This document shows, one piece after another, positions 35,465 through 46,699 of a stretch of DNA of 64,000 nucleotides. The DNA is from Gibbula magus (Eukaryota > Mollusca > Gastropoda > Trochida > Trochidae). The notes under the pieces were generated by a model. It saw nothing but the letters and a program-made list of their open reading frames with translations, had not been told where the DNA came from and searched no databases. Position 1 is the stretch's first letter; every line of letters starts with the position of its first letter. The translations under genes and the position numbers were made by a program. The stretch is from assembly GCA_936450465.1 (NCBI GenBank), contig OW388300.1:18675266-18739265 (forward strand), given 5' to 3'.

Positions 35465-35957
35465 GACAGACTCTCCTTGACACTGGAGGTGGTCAGTGGA
35501 TCAGATTTCATGAAACTAGCCCAAGAAGCACCATGTAAATAATGCCAACTTGATCCTATGCCAACCCGGTTATTGCGTCCTTGCCTGCCAGTTGTGACAT
35601 CAGCAACTTGCTCTGTTATCAACAGCTCGCTTGACTCTGGTACAGTACCCCACAGTTTCAAGCAGGCATTCGTGACTTCAGTGCTCAAGAAACCCTCTCT
35701 TGATCCTTTGGAGCTTAGTAAATATAGACCCGTATCTAACCTTTCATTTATTTCTAAAATAACGGAGAAGGTTGTTTTGAAGCAACTGAATCAACATGTA
35801 TCCAGAAATGATGTCACAGAACCGTTTCAATCCGCCTACAAAAAGTCCCATTCAACAGAAACTGCTCTACAAAGGGTTTACAACGATGTCCTCCTATCCT
35901 TGAACAAACAGGAAGTTGTATTGCTGGTCTTGCTTGATCTCTCTGCAGCATCACCCC
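35465..35957 (+). pseudogene. LINE reverse transcriptase fragment (CR1/Jockey-like)
   Basis: The frame reads through motifs typical of the N-terminal part of non-LTR reverse transcriptases: LDPMPTRLL, SLDSGTVPHSFKQAFVTSVL, SKYRPVSNLSFISKITEKV and FQSAYKKSHSTETALQRV, then VVLLVLLDLSAAS. It stops just before the first catalytic Asp block would be expected. A TAA (35540-35542) lies in frame between EAPCK and CQLDPM. It is truncated on both sides and next to a SINE; not functional. Closest clade is my judgement only. Confidence 0.8.
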
Positions 35958-35998
35958 CTTGGAGATGAGAATAATAATACATAATAATGTGAGGTTAG

Positions 35999-36291
35999 GT
36001 GATTTGAGGTTTGACGCCGCTTTCAAGAGTATTTCACTTATATCGAGGTTGCTAGTAGTATGACAGGGAGAAAGCCCGCAACATCATGTTGCATTGCGGT
36101 GAAACCTGCGAGCAACGGCTGGAACTAGCGAACCATCGGTAGTACTACGCTGAAATTCAGTGTAGCATTGCACCCAAACCTTACTGCGTGTAGAAAAGTT
36201 TTCTACTGCAGACAAAGTTGCCGTGCACCTGGCGGGATTCGAACCCCGGACCTCTTGATCCGAAGCCGAACGCGCTTACCACTCCCGCCAT
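35999..36291 (-). mobile_element. tRNA-derived SINE, decayed
   Basis: Same family as 29194, minus strand. It has B box GGTTCGAATCC (36236-36246) and body, but a damaged tail and a shortened tRNA head (GGAGTGGTAAGCGCG). It separates the reverse transcriptase fragment on the left from the endonuclease fragment on the right, which point in opposite directions. Confidence 0.7.
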
Positions 36292-36295
36292 AGCT

Positions 36296-37458
36296 CGCTT
36301 TAAATCGTCCACTGTGATATCTTCATCAAGTTCATGGGTATTTATAGAACTGTTTTCAACAATAATGTGCCGAAAATCATGCTCTACCTCCGTATTTTCA
36401 ACTTCACCGAATTCATTGTAAAGATCTCTGAAGTATTGTAGGAAATCATCTACTTGCGGCGACCGGTCACTTGAAACATTCTTTTCCTTTTTCAATACTT
36501 CCAAAAGTCTTTTGGGCTCTTGCTTTTTAAATGTTCAATCTCTTTTGATTTTAGACCTCGATGCTTTCTCCTTTTTCTTTTCGCAAGGTACTTGTATTTT
36601 CTTTTGCTGTATCTCAGTAACGTTCTATTTCTTTTACTCATGTCCTTATTAAAATTGTTAAGTGCGTCCAGGTAACTGTTCTTGGCAGCTCTACACTCAG
36701 AGGCAAACCATTGTGCATCTTGAAACCTACTCGTAACTGAACTAAAACCTGTAGAAGCATTTATGCGACATCTCCTCTCTGTATAAGTTTTTGAAACATT
36801 GAATAATACAGAAGTAACATATTCAACAGCTTCGTGTAGCTTATTTTGGTCACACGTGTCAACTGCTTCTGATAGAACTTGTAAATGTGCTAAAAGGTCG
36901 ATTCGGAAACGCTGTGTTTACTTTCCCTGCAACTAGTAGGATGTGACGTATTTCGTCCTCCATGACGTCATAGCTCGGTTTCTGTCTAACACGCTTAAGC
37001 TGCAATGTCACAGGCGCATGGTCGATGTTTGCATTAAAGTCAAGCACCTTAAAACACACTCCCGACCCTCTTCATATAGTACCGTTTCTATTCTGAAATG
37101 TGAACAAATTTGTTGAGCATCCATTTATACGACCATTAGCTATTCTTAAACCAGTGGCAAAACACAGATCCAATAATTGGATACCAAATGAATTACTCCT
37201 CTTATCCACAGATTGTCTTCTCCGCATATCATCAGCCTTGTAACTTATATCATCTGTATTCCTATTGAAGAAATCGCTCACAACAAAATCTGCTCGAGTA
37301 CCGACTCGAGCATTAAAATCACCCACAATTAACACTTCACCACATCCTTTGTAATCAATATAGGATTCCTGCAATAAATCAAAGAGATCAAAATCATGTT
37401 CATTGTACATAACAGACCCTTCTTTCCATATATACACTATACAAATATACATATAGAG
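36296..37458 (-). pseudogene. LINE endonuclease-domain fragment
   Basis: Minus-strand frames contain the apurinic-endonuclease signature GEVLIVGDFNARVGTRADF, then RSNSFGIQLLDLC, NLFTFQNRNGT and, after an in-frame TGA, DFNANIDHAPVTLQL (the usual SDH-P motif). They continue through the linker to HELDEDITVDDLKRAM, which normally precedes the reverse transcriptase. It is cut on its N-terminal side by the inverted-repeat element at 37459 and on its C-terminal side by the SINE. It is a dead copy and may derive from a different LINE than the fragment at 35465. Confidence 0.78.
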
Positions 37459-38116
37459 AATCTCAACCAAGTGTCTTCTGATATCAAATATATCAACACG
37501 AGTTGATTAAAGTTACAAATATCCGAGGCATGCCGAGGATAGTTTTACTTGAATCAACGAGTGTTGACATATTTCTAGCTCCAGACAGCGAGTAACCGCT
37601 CCGTGACGTCACTAATATACTCGCTGCCATCAGAAGGTGTTCGGATGAGAAAGCTCTAATACAGCGCGTGCAGCAAGTGATTGCTGTCACGTTCCAAAAC
37701 GAAACTTCTAACTCTTAGGATTCGCTTTACGACTCCGTACAGCGACACAGGAAAAGAGGCCGTTAAACGAATATTTGTGTGATTGTATTTGGGTTACTAT
37801 CGCTTTATTGAAACAATAAAACTTTTCGTTCAATTGCCGAGGTCATTTAACATGATATTTTTTAACCAAAAACAGCAACAATACTTATATTGCTACGCCT
37901 AACGCACTGTAACACTCTCGAACCGATTGCTTGGTATGTTGACTAAGCCTTTGGTTCTTGGCTATCCGTGACGTCATATTCAATTGTTGTCAACTGGGTT
38001 GACAACAATGCCCCCATGAAAGATGGCAGGGCCACTACCGTAGAGCCAATCGGAGGTAGAGCACCCTGACTTGGAGGTTGGACATATTTGATATCAGAAG
38101 ACACGAGTGTGAGATT
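37459..38116. mobile_element. MITE with approximately 35-bp termini (658 bp)
   Basis: Left AATCTCAACCAAGTGTCTTC and right complement with AAGACACGAGTGTGAGATT; the shared core is GTGTCTTCTGATATCAAATA. It is non-coding. It inserted into or beside the LINE endonuclease fragment. Related ends are at 51568-51610 and 55020-55085. Target duplication not clear. Confidence 0.6.
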
Positions 38117-38159
38117 TTATTTTTCATTCAAATCATTTTTCAACAATTATTAGCAAAAG

Positions 38160-38305
38160 AATGAACACAAATCTTCTAGCAGTGCTCTCAGTTAGGTCAT
38201 AGCATTGTGACTGCATCAGCATTATGGCGTCATAGTATTGTTACGTCATCAACTTTGTGACGTCATAGCATTGTTCTCAGTGATGTCAAAGCCTTGTAAT
38301 GTCAT
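38160..38305. repeat. Short repeats with CRE-like TGACGTCA
   Basis: Repeated AGCATTGTGAC, CGTCATAGTATTGTTACGTC, GTGACGTCATAGCATTG units; a perfect TGACGTCA is at 38258-38265. A related stretch lies at 52225-52295. The repeat is interrupted at 38306 by an hAT-like element and seems to continue beyond it at 39970. Confidence 0.5.
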
Positions 38306-39969
38306 TAGGGCTGCTCTATTTGTCACGGGTTTTACTTGCCGGTTTGCCGGCGGCGTAGCCTGGTCACGTGACCAGTAACTATGCAAATGAAGTGACCCGG
38401 CGTAAACAAACATGGCGGCGTCCGTAATCGCAGTCGCTTCGATTTTTGAAAATAAATTTTTGTTTGATTGATCCACAATAAAAATTTCTTGTGATATTAT
38501 TTAAATGTTATGTTTTAAAAAGAAACAATTCGAAGTGTATTATGACAGGATTTTAAAACATACAGATATATTATGAATCATGTACAACATACAATAAATC
38601 TACAGATAACACAGTCTAATGTGCTGTTTTGAAATGAACTTTTGAACTATATTTATAGCGTTATTCAAACTTTTCCGTATTTGTTTCGTATTCTATCCAA
38701 GGTTTAAGTTCAATGTATGTTTTCCATGTTCCGATTCCTCATGAAATAGATCTAAAACTCTGTGTTTACTTCCATGCAGATGTGGTTGTGTATTCACACA
38801 TGTATGCTTTGAAACATGTCCAGATCTATCTCCACACCACACTACAAGAAACTCTCTGTTGATCAATTCATTGGAGATGCAATTATATGTAGGCTACCAA
38901 GGTTACCGATAATGATATCGTAAATGTTCCCTGTATACACGAAAACATGCCACTTACCCGCACTTTTCTGACACGTTTTCAGTTTGGACTTTGAAGTCAT
39001 ACAGTTTCTATCATAACGTTGACACAAAAACAACAAGTAACATAGATCTAGATTTATTTAACAAATTCGGCTTCAATCTGACTGTACTCACCATTTGTTT
39101 TATATGAGTGAAATTCACTTTATCAACACATCCTAACTTTCCACAAGGAACATGGAGACGTTCACCGACGTCTTTACCAACGTAAATATGTAAGGGGATA
39201 TAACTCACAGAAGCATCATGGAAAGACGTCCGCGAAAAAAAATGACAGAATAGACAAGCTGTAGAATCTAGATCTGTGCTGAAATGCAATGTTTTACTCC
39301 AAAGGTATAAATAAATATTCTAGACTACGCTTTTCAAATTATGTTTACAATGTGGTATGTGGGTTTTAAATAATTATTATATTCTGTGAACACAAGATCT
39401 AATATATAAAATAACGAATTAAGAAAACAGGTTTTACCATACAATACTGTATGTAAATATCTTTAAAAAAAGTATAATTCATGAAGAAAGTCTAGATCTG
39501 TATTAATAAAAACAATATTATTTTCATGAATCTGTAGGCTACGTGTAAGAGTAGACTAACTGGGAAAATAATTGGTTATCGTCAATGTAAAATTTAAGAG
39601 ATGATAAAAATGAATGCTTATAATTTAATGAATATCTGAAATATTTATAAGGTTCCTCTATTTTGATATTTAATCAGTTCATAGAAATACAATTTAAAGA
39701 AAAAATTATATTAAAAAAACTCACGAGGTTCGTATAGTGATGGAATTTACACTTAATAATTCCTTTTTGACAATTCCTTTATAAAAACTAAATAATGGAG
39801 ATGTTTTTCCCTATCATCATTGGAATTTGCCTGGCACCTGGAAGCGGCGCATTCGGCGTACGCCGCCGGCAAACCGGCAAGCTTTGCCGGTCAAATAACA
39901 GGCGTGCCGCTGAAACCGGCAACCGACACACGCCGGTTCTCTTGCCAGCGGACAAATCGAGCAGCCCTA
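38306..39969. mobile_element. hAT-like non-autonomous element (1.66 kb)
   Basis: Inverted termini TAGGGCTGCTC and GAGCAGCCCTA, followed inward by TATTTGTC and its counterpart GACAAATC. Subterminal regions are rich in CCGGCAA/TTGCCGG motifs (38338-38350; 39860-39945). Flanking octamers AATGTCAT and ATAGCCAT agree at 5 of 8 positions, so the target duplication is decayed or imperfect. No transposase frame. The interior (38480-39790) is AT-rich. Confidence 0.65.
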
Positions 39970-40045
39970 ATAGCCATTTACTGATGATGTAATAGGATTA
40001 TGACGATTCGATTGTAGCAATATCTACAATGTAGATATCAGAAGA

Positions 40046-40180
40046 ACAGGAAGATTTTCTGGATAACAACTTCTTTAATGTGAAAAAACACGACGTTTTT
40101 GGAGTACATACTCACTCCTTCTACAGGTGGAATGTAAGGAAATAACAAAATATGGTACATTTATATAGCAAACAAAACAA
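40046..40180. repeat. Dispersed repeat related to 3028-3150
   Basis: Shares AGATTTTCTGGATAACAACT, TCTTTAATGTGAAAA and ACACGACGTTT with the earlier copy, in the same orientation. To its right, 40180-40640 has two spaced copies of a GAGAATGGTATACA unit and a 188-codon minus-strand frame with no recognisable domain, which I do not regard as a gene. Confidence 0.4.
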
Positions 40181-40676
40181 TGGTGAGGAACCTCCATCGG
40201 GGAGATTAACATGCATGAGAATGGTATACAATGGGGATTTGTAATACAAACATGATGGGGTGAAGCATGAGAATGGTATACAGTGAGGATTTCCAATACA
40301 AAAGTGAGTGGGAGTAAGTAGATAAACAATGGCCTGTAGGCTTTATGTAGATGTACAAAGACACACACGATGAAACGAGGAAGGCCGATTGGCTTTATTG
40401 AAATTGTTAAACAAATAATAATTATAGTTGATTGGAAGAGAGGCCAATTGTTGATGAGTGTGGCTTTGAAGTTGTTGCATGGTGTTTGGAGCTGATAGGT
40501 GTTGATTGGTGGGGACTCCTCTGATAATTTGCTCCGACAGGAGGGGAAGATAGGGATACTTGGATTTGGTTTTGGTTGGTTTCTCCTCGGATATTTCCTC
40601 CGACAGGAGATAGAAATTCTAGATGAGTGAATCCCAAGCACGTGGTAGGAAGTTGCCTTGATCGCGGTTTATTTAG

Positions 40677-40834
40677 GAGATAAACCTACTGTGTTTTTAA
40701 CTTTTTGTGAGTCTAACGTAGATTCGATACCGATTTTTATCATTCGAAGTCTCACGCGTCATTTCGAATGATAAAAATCGGAATCGAATCTACGTTAGAC
40801 TCACAAAAAGTTAAAAAGACAGTAGGTTTATCTC
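40677..40834. repeat. Near-perfect hairpin, 71-bp arms, 16-bp loop
   Basis: Arms 40677-40747 and 40764-40834 pair with only two mismatches. Arm landmarks are GAGATAAACCTACTGT, GTGAGTCTAACGTAGATTCG and TTTTTATCATTCGA; the loop includes CACGCG. Such a palindrome could be a short fold-back element or an RNA hairpin source; nothing shows transcription. Confidence 0.85.
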
Positions 40835-41224
40835 CATTCTACCATGACGAGTTATCAGCGTATTTTAAACATGTTTCTTTGACACTGCGGAAGTGAACTG
40901 AGTGATGCGGTAATTGGTTGAACCCATTTTCCTTCAGGCATGACGCATCACATTTCCGTTGTTTTCGATGCGGTAGAAATTTACTAACTAGTGAAATTAA
41001 CAATTCATTCTTATTAAAATATTATAAAATTAAGTGATAATATGGATTTTAATCAAATATAAGATTCAGGTTTGTAAATCTTAACGTTTCTCAACCTTGA
41101 AAGCTTTCCTCCACCACTAGTCGAATTGACGCGACCATTCCTGTGACGTCATAACTGATTGTGCTTATGACGTCATTGTATCCGAACCGAAACCGTTTCG
41201 TTCACGGCTTATAATATAAATGAC

Positions 41225-41291
41225 ACAAAACTATCATTTTAATTTGGAAATTTGAAAAAATAAAATTTGCCAAAAAACGTGCTACTACCCC
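41225..41291. mobile_element. End of a MITE of the 1668 family
   Basis: Ends CGTGCTACTACCCC next to TTAA (41292-41295). Read on the minus strand, its first approximately 65 bp follow the left end of the element at 1668 (AGTAGCACGTTTTTTGG then AAATTTTATTTTTT). The opposite end was not found. Confidence 0.5.
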
Positions 41292-41315
41292 TTAAGGCTT
41301 CAATATCATACCTAC

Positions 41316-44137
41316 TCAATAAATTGTACAAGTCATCCGATGATTTTGTCGCCTCGGTAAGTTCCTTAAATTCTTCAGCACCATATCCCTGTCTCTACGA
41401 TTCTTGAAGTTGACGACGAGGGAACGAGCCTGTTTGTTCCGTCCTCCCCATGTGCGGTGAACTTTCCCGAACCGCATCCCCTTGACGTAACCCTCGTCCA
41501 GTTTCATCTTCTCTGTCCTCAGCCTCCTCACCAGCACCTCCGTGTCCTCAGCCTCCTCCCAAGCTCCTCCGTGTCCTCAGCCTCCTCATCAGCGTCTCCG
41601 TGTCCTCAGCCTCCTCACCAGTGCCTCCGTATCCTCAGCCTCCTCACCAGCGTCTCCGTGTCCTCAGCCTCCTCACCAGCGTCTCCGTGTCCTCAGCCTT
41701 TTCACCAGCGCCTCCGTGTCCTCAGCCTCCTCATCAGCGTCTCCGTGTCCTCAGCCTTTTCACCAGCGCCTCCGTTTCCTCAGCCTCCTCATCAGCGCGT
41801 GCGTGTCCTCAGCCTCCTCATCAGCGCCTCCGTGTCCTCAGCCTCCTCGCCAGTGCCTCCATATCCTCAGCCTCCTCATCAGCGCGTCCGTGTCCTCAGC
41901 CTCCTCATCAGCACCTCCGTGTCCTCAGCCTCCTCATCAGCGCCTCCGTGTCCTCAGCCTCCTCACCAGCGCCTCCGTGTCCTCAGCCTCCTCATCAGCG
42001 CCTCCGTGTCCTCAGCCTCCTCATCAGCGCCTCCGTGTCCTCAGCCTCCTCATTAGCGCCTCCGTGTCCTCAGCCTCCTCACCAGTACCTCCATGTCCTT
42101 AGCCTCCTAACAATTGCTCCGTGTCCTCAGCCTCCTCATCAGCGCCTCCGTGTCCTCAGCCTCATCATCAGCGCCTCCGTGTCCTCGGCCTTTTCACCAG
42201 CGCCTCCGTGTCCTCAGCCTCCTCATCAGCGCCTCCGTGTCCTCAGCCTCCTCATCAGTGCCTCCATATCCTCAGCCTCCTCATCAGCGCGTCCGTGTCC
42301 TCAGCCTCCTCATCAGCGCCTCCGTGTCCTCAGCGTCCTCGCCAGCGCCTCCATGTCCTCAGCCTCCTCACCAGCGCCTCCGTGTCCTCAGCCTCCTCAT
42401 CAGCGCCTCCGTGTCCTCAGCCTCCTCATTAGCGCCTCCGTGTCCTCAGCCTCCTCACCAGTACCTCCATGTCCTTAGCCTCCTAACAATTGCTCCGTGT
42501 CCTCAGCCTCCTCATCAGCGCCTCCGTGTCCTCAGCCTCATCATCAGCGCCTCCGTGTCCTCGGCCTTTTCACCAGCGCCTCCGTGTCCTCAGCCTCCTC
42601 ATCAGCGCCTCCGTGTCCTCAGCCTCCTCATCAGTGCCTCCATATCCTCAGCCTCCTCATCAGCGCGTCCGTGTCCTCAGCCTCCTCATCAGCGCCTCCG
42701 TGTCCTCAGCGTCCTCGCCAGCGCCTCCATGTCCTCAGCCTCCTCACCAGCGCCTCCGTGTCCTCAGCCTCCTCATCAGCGCCTCCGTGTCCTCAGCCTC
42801 CTCATCAGCGCCTCCGTGTCCTCAGCCTCCTCATCAGCGCCTCCGTGTCCTCAGCCTCCTCACCAGTACCTCCATGTCCTTAGCCTCCTAACAATTGCTC
42901 AGTGTCCTCAGCCTCCTCATCAGCGCCTCCGTGTCCTCAGCCTCATCATCAGCGCCTCCGTGTCCTCAGCCTTTTCACCAGCGCCTCCGTGTCCTCAGCC
43001 TCCTCATCAGCGCCTCCGTGTCCTCAGCCTCCTCACCAGTACCTCCATGTCCTCAGCCTCCTCACAAGCGCCTCCGTGTCCTCAGCCTTTTCACCAGCGC
43101 CTCCATGTCCTCAGCCTCCTCACCAGCGCCTCCCTGTCCTCAGCCTCCTCACCAGCGCCTCCGTGTCCTCAGCTTTTTCACCAGCGCCTCCGTGTCCTCA
43201 GCCTTTTCAACAGCGCCTCCGTGTCCTCAGCCTCCTCACCAGCGCCTCCCTGTCCTCAGCCTGCTCAACAGCGCCTCCGTGTCCTCAGCCTCCTCATCAG
43301 CCCCTCCGTGTCCTCAGCCTCCTCACCAGTGCCTCCATGTCCTCAGCCTCCTCACCAGCGCCTCCGTGTCCTCAGCCTGCTCAACAGCGCCTCCGTGTCC
43401 TCAGCCTCCTCATCAGCGCCTCCGTGTCCTCAGCCTCCTCACCAGTGCCTCCATGTCCTCAGCCTCCTCACCAGCGCCTCCGTGTCCTCAGCCTTTTCAC
43501 CAGCGTATCCGTGTCCTCAGCCTCTGAGCCCCCTGCCTCCTCATTCACACCTACAAACAGCAAGTTGTCAGGCATTGATCTCGCTTGAAGGTCCGTTATA
43601 ACGTGAGATTGCTTTGCAAGTTCAGATGCTAGTCTTTCAATCTTCTTATTGACGTCTTCTACACATGTATTGTTAAGTCAACATTTTCTTGAAGCAGTCG
43701 TAAATGACTCTCTGTAACTATGTACTTTTCTTGAATGAATCTTGAGTCTGTTTTCGTATGTCTGTTTTCCTATGTTCCTATCATAGTCTCCAAGTGTTTA
43801 ATTTCAAATTAAATTTTTTTTGTCGTTGAGTGATGGAAGCAAGCTGCAGTTCATCATTGCACCGACTTGACCTTATCGGCGGTTGTAGATTGCGGAAAGT
43901 TGGCCATTGAGTGCATTCCATGTGCATGTTTGTGTGAGTTGAATTCATTATGTTTTGAGATATATTTCCTTGCATTTGCTGATAATTTGAAGAGTTTACG
44001 TGAGTACCTGTATTATCTTGATTCATGTTTTCAAACAGCACAATACGAGCTTCTTTTATACAGTCGCTAGTATCTGACGTTGTGTGATCTGTCACTCTAC
44101 TCACATCTGCTTGCGTGGCAACGATTGTCGACTCCAA
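41316..44137 (-). pseudogene. Decayed LINE ORF1 split by a minisatellite
   Basis: Minus-strand pieces fit an L1-type ORF1. An upstream piece (44137-43781) is of unclear homology. A coiled-coil-like piece has VTESHLRLLQENVDL, then VNKKIERLASELAK after a frameshift. ITDLQARSMPDNLLFVGV follows with SEAEDTDTLVKRL, ending at about 43525. After the minisatellite come LVRRLRTEKMKLDEGYVKG, VHRTWGGRNKQARSLVVNF and RRDRDMVLKNLRNL (41513-41316), as in the RRM-like part. Normally this protein binds retrotransposon RNA. Frameshifts and the 2-kb array make it non-functional. The piece 44137-43781 is the least certain. Confidence 0.6.
41514..43524. repeat. 29-bp minisatellite, about 69 units
   Basis: Consensus CCTCCGTGTCCTCAGCCTCC followed by TCATCAGCG, with variants such as CACCAG and TTTTCACC. 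Because 29 is not a multiple of 3 and the unit lacks stops, all three plus-strand frames are open over hundreds of codons (the longest is 495), giving a 29-residue peptide period. I regard these frames as by-products. A higher-order repeat of 376 bp (marker CTCCTAACAATTGCTC) recurs at about 42105, 42481 and 42886. Confidence 0.92.
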
Positions 44138-44682
44138 TCTTTATTTCCAATCTTTATTGAATTTCTCCCTTTATACTGTTGGAATTTTTTAATAGAACCT
44201 TCAGCCAATGATAAATTGGAATACATTAAAAAAGAAATTGTACGTTATTACGATATGTCTAGATAAAATTATGTCTATCTGTCAACAGGAACAGAAGAAA
44301 TGTTTTTCCAATACTGGTCTACACTGCACTTATTATTTGGAAAATAATCCTGCTGAATTGTATCAGCCAAATTTGGATTTATGTATTTGTATGTATGCAC
44401 CTTTGTTTTGTCGTGTAAAAATGCTTGACTGTATATCAAAATATGGAAAAGAAAAAAAAGAAAAAAAAGAAGAATGTTTAGATATCCAACTAGGTAATTC
44501 CGCAGATGACAATTACATAATTATTGCATAAACATGTGTTGTGGCGATTTAACACACCTCATAAATTCATCTAAGGACAGTGATAACCATCATTAATTAA
44601 TTAATGAGGCTCCTCGGAGCGGGTCACAGATGACCCTCGTCTTAGGTTAAGTGATAGATATACCCAAATTTTTCCGAGTGTA
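44138..44682. other. Stretch without recognisable gene
   Basis: A 107-codon frame at 44208-44531 has an AAAGAAAAAA run and no domain; not supported as a gene. Confidence 0.4.
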
Positions 44683-44769
44683 CCGAATGATACCCTACAC
44701 CTATGGGGCCCTTGTGAGGCGCAAGCCGAGTAAGGCTCCACGGGGAAAAGTGTAGGGTATCATTTGATA
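44683..44769. repeat. Inverted repeat GATACCCTACAC
   Basis: ATGATACCCTACAC (44688-44701) pairs with GTGTAGGGTATCAT (44750-44763) around a GC-richer core with GGGGCCCTTGTG and GCTCCACGGGG. It may be a compact hairpin element. Confidence 0.6.
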
Positions 44770-44812
44770 CATGATTTAGAAAATTTACTCCATTGATTTC
44801 TCAGTTATTAAA

Positions 44813-44905
44813 AAGTGTTCATGTAAGTATATCAGAAAAAGTGTAAGTATATCAGAAAAAGTGTAGGTATATATGTAAAAGTATAGGTGTATCGGCTAAT
44901 ACACC
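44813..44905. repeat. 20-bp tandem repeat, 3-4 units
   Basis: GTGTAAGTATATCAGAAAAA-type units, drifting rightward to GTATAGGTGTATCGG, just right of the inverted repeat at 44683. Confidence 0.7.
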
Positions 44906-46600
44906 TACACTTGTAACAAAATAAACCATAGCAACGAGACCGGAAATGGGTTATAATCACAGTCACCCTCAAGGTTTGTCTTCTAAAGGTATCGCTGCAG
45001 TGATTGCGGCATTGTTAAAATGGGTAATTTAAAATCGTCTTAATAATCAATTGCAAGCATATATTGTCAAATGCTCAATTGATTCCAATATATAATGTAC
45101 GCAGAGGTAATAATATGTCATTTTTTTTAGAAAATTGCATTACATGGGATCTTCAAGAAACGTAATTATGTTCTGTCAGCAGTCAAGCTTATCTATGACG
45201 GTAGAGAACAGAATTGCTTACAACCTGTACTAAACTTCACATCGAAGACTTCCATTTAATGCAGGTGTTATTTATCAAAGAAACGATTTAACTATATGCT
45301 TGTATATAAGAAAAACGTGACCACAATCGTTGTGAATGTGCCATCGCTGGAAATTAAATTAACATTTTCTATTTTTAGAATAAAGGAGTACAAAGTACAC
45401 TTATTCATGTCATGGCCCATGTGCTGATTACATGTTAATGAACCATAACCTAATAAAGAGCTCACAAAATAATTTATAAAATTCACATCCTTTTCTGTAG
45501 GGGTATTACCTCTCAATATTTCTATATGCCAAATCTCCTGCATAATAATAAGGAAGATGACAGAGTATTTTGTGTATATTAACATTTATAAATATTATAT
45601 GTTAATATAAATATTTTGTTACATTTTTCGTACGTGACATACGAAAAGTAACACTTACTAAGTTTAAAGAGGAGGAGAGAGCTGCCTCCGCTTTATTTTT
45701 TACCCAACTTCTGTTGGTTCCGTCAAAGTATCCTTCAGTGGATCTTCATGCTGTTAGCCCCACCACACACATATTTTTAGACAGGTCGATAAAGCGCCTC
45801 ACCAAATGTAATTTTAAAGTGTGTTAGATTTTTCGCAATTGTTACAGTTTTCGTTGCAACAAAGCTGTTCACCAGGCAGAAAACACTAATGGAGTTCCTT
45901 GACAATTAATATTAAATTCAGTGCTGAAATTACGTTTATTTCAGCTTGTGATTTGTGAAATTTATATCCAGATAGTAAATGGAAAGGGAATTTGATAAAC
46001 AGGGCTAGCCCTATATAAATACCTATACCCGTGACGTTGACAGGATTAATACATTATAACATGTAACATACATTATAACAAGAAACAATTTCTTATACCA
46101 ATAACTAAAAGACATTTGTTCAAATATTATGTGCTTTCCAAATTTCTGGAAACGTTTGCTTAAGTCAATAAATGTACAAACAGAATTCACAATTTTTAAG
46201 TTTGTCTCATCAGATAAGTCATTGTTACCACAGTTTTCAATTTGAATCCATTAACATAATAATATCTCTTTAAACTAAGTCGTCATTATTTTTTGCAGAT
46301 GAAAAGATAGTGCATAATGGTAGTTGCATAGGCAAGTAGCAGACTTTTCTATAACCGTATCAAATTTGTGGTCTTTAAGGTCACTGCAGCGTAATCTTAT
46401 GCGACAAAGTGTTTGGCGGGGTTTACACTACGTCCGAATAAATCGCATTGTGTTGACGCATACGATTTGGGGATTTACACTACACGCGTTTTGCATGCGA
46501 TTTTAACGCGAATATCATTTAAAATATTGTTAAAATGTATGTGCACGTATATGTATGTACAGATGTTTGTAATAACTGTAGGTGATGTACAATGGGTGTA
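44906..46600. other. AT-rich stretch without recognisable gene
   Basis: No convincing frame, RNA gene or terminal repeat. Two GTTTACACTAC motifs lie near 46420-46485. Confidence 0.4.
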
Positions 46601-46621
46601 TGTACAGGTTTTATGTATAGA

Positions 46622-46672
46622 ATATGTATGTATGTATGTATGTATTGATGTATGTATGTATGTATGTGTACA
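46622..46672. repeat. TATG microsatellite
   Basis: Imperfect (TATG)n with one TGATG interruption. Local frames on both strands are caused by it. Confidence 0.85.
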
Positions 46673-46699
46673 AGTCTGAATGTATGTTTATATGCATTG

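Noticed and set aside
40075..40641. 188-codon minus-strand frame
   Set aside because: Begins and ends in dispersed repeat sequence, Ser/Pro/His-rich without domain, and overlaps another minus frame of similar quality.
42114..43601. 495-codon Ser/Pro-rich ORF
   Set aside because: Lies in the 29-bp minisatellite where all three plus frames are open; no start context or unique domain.
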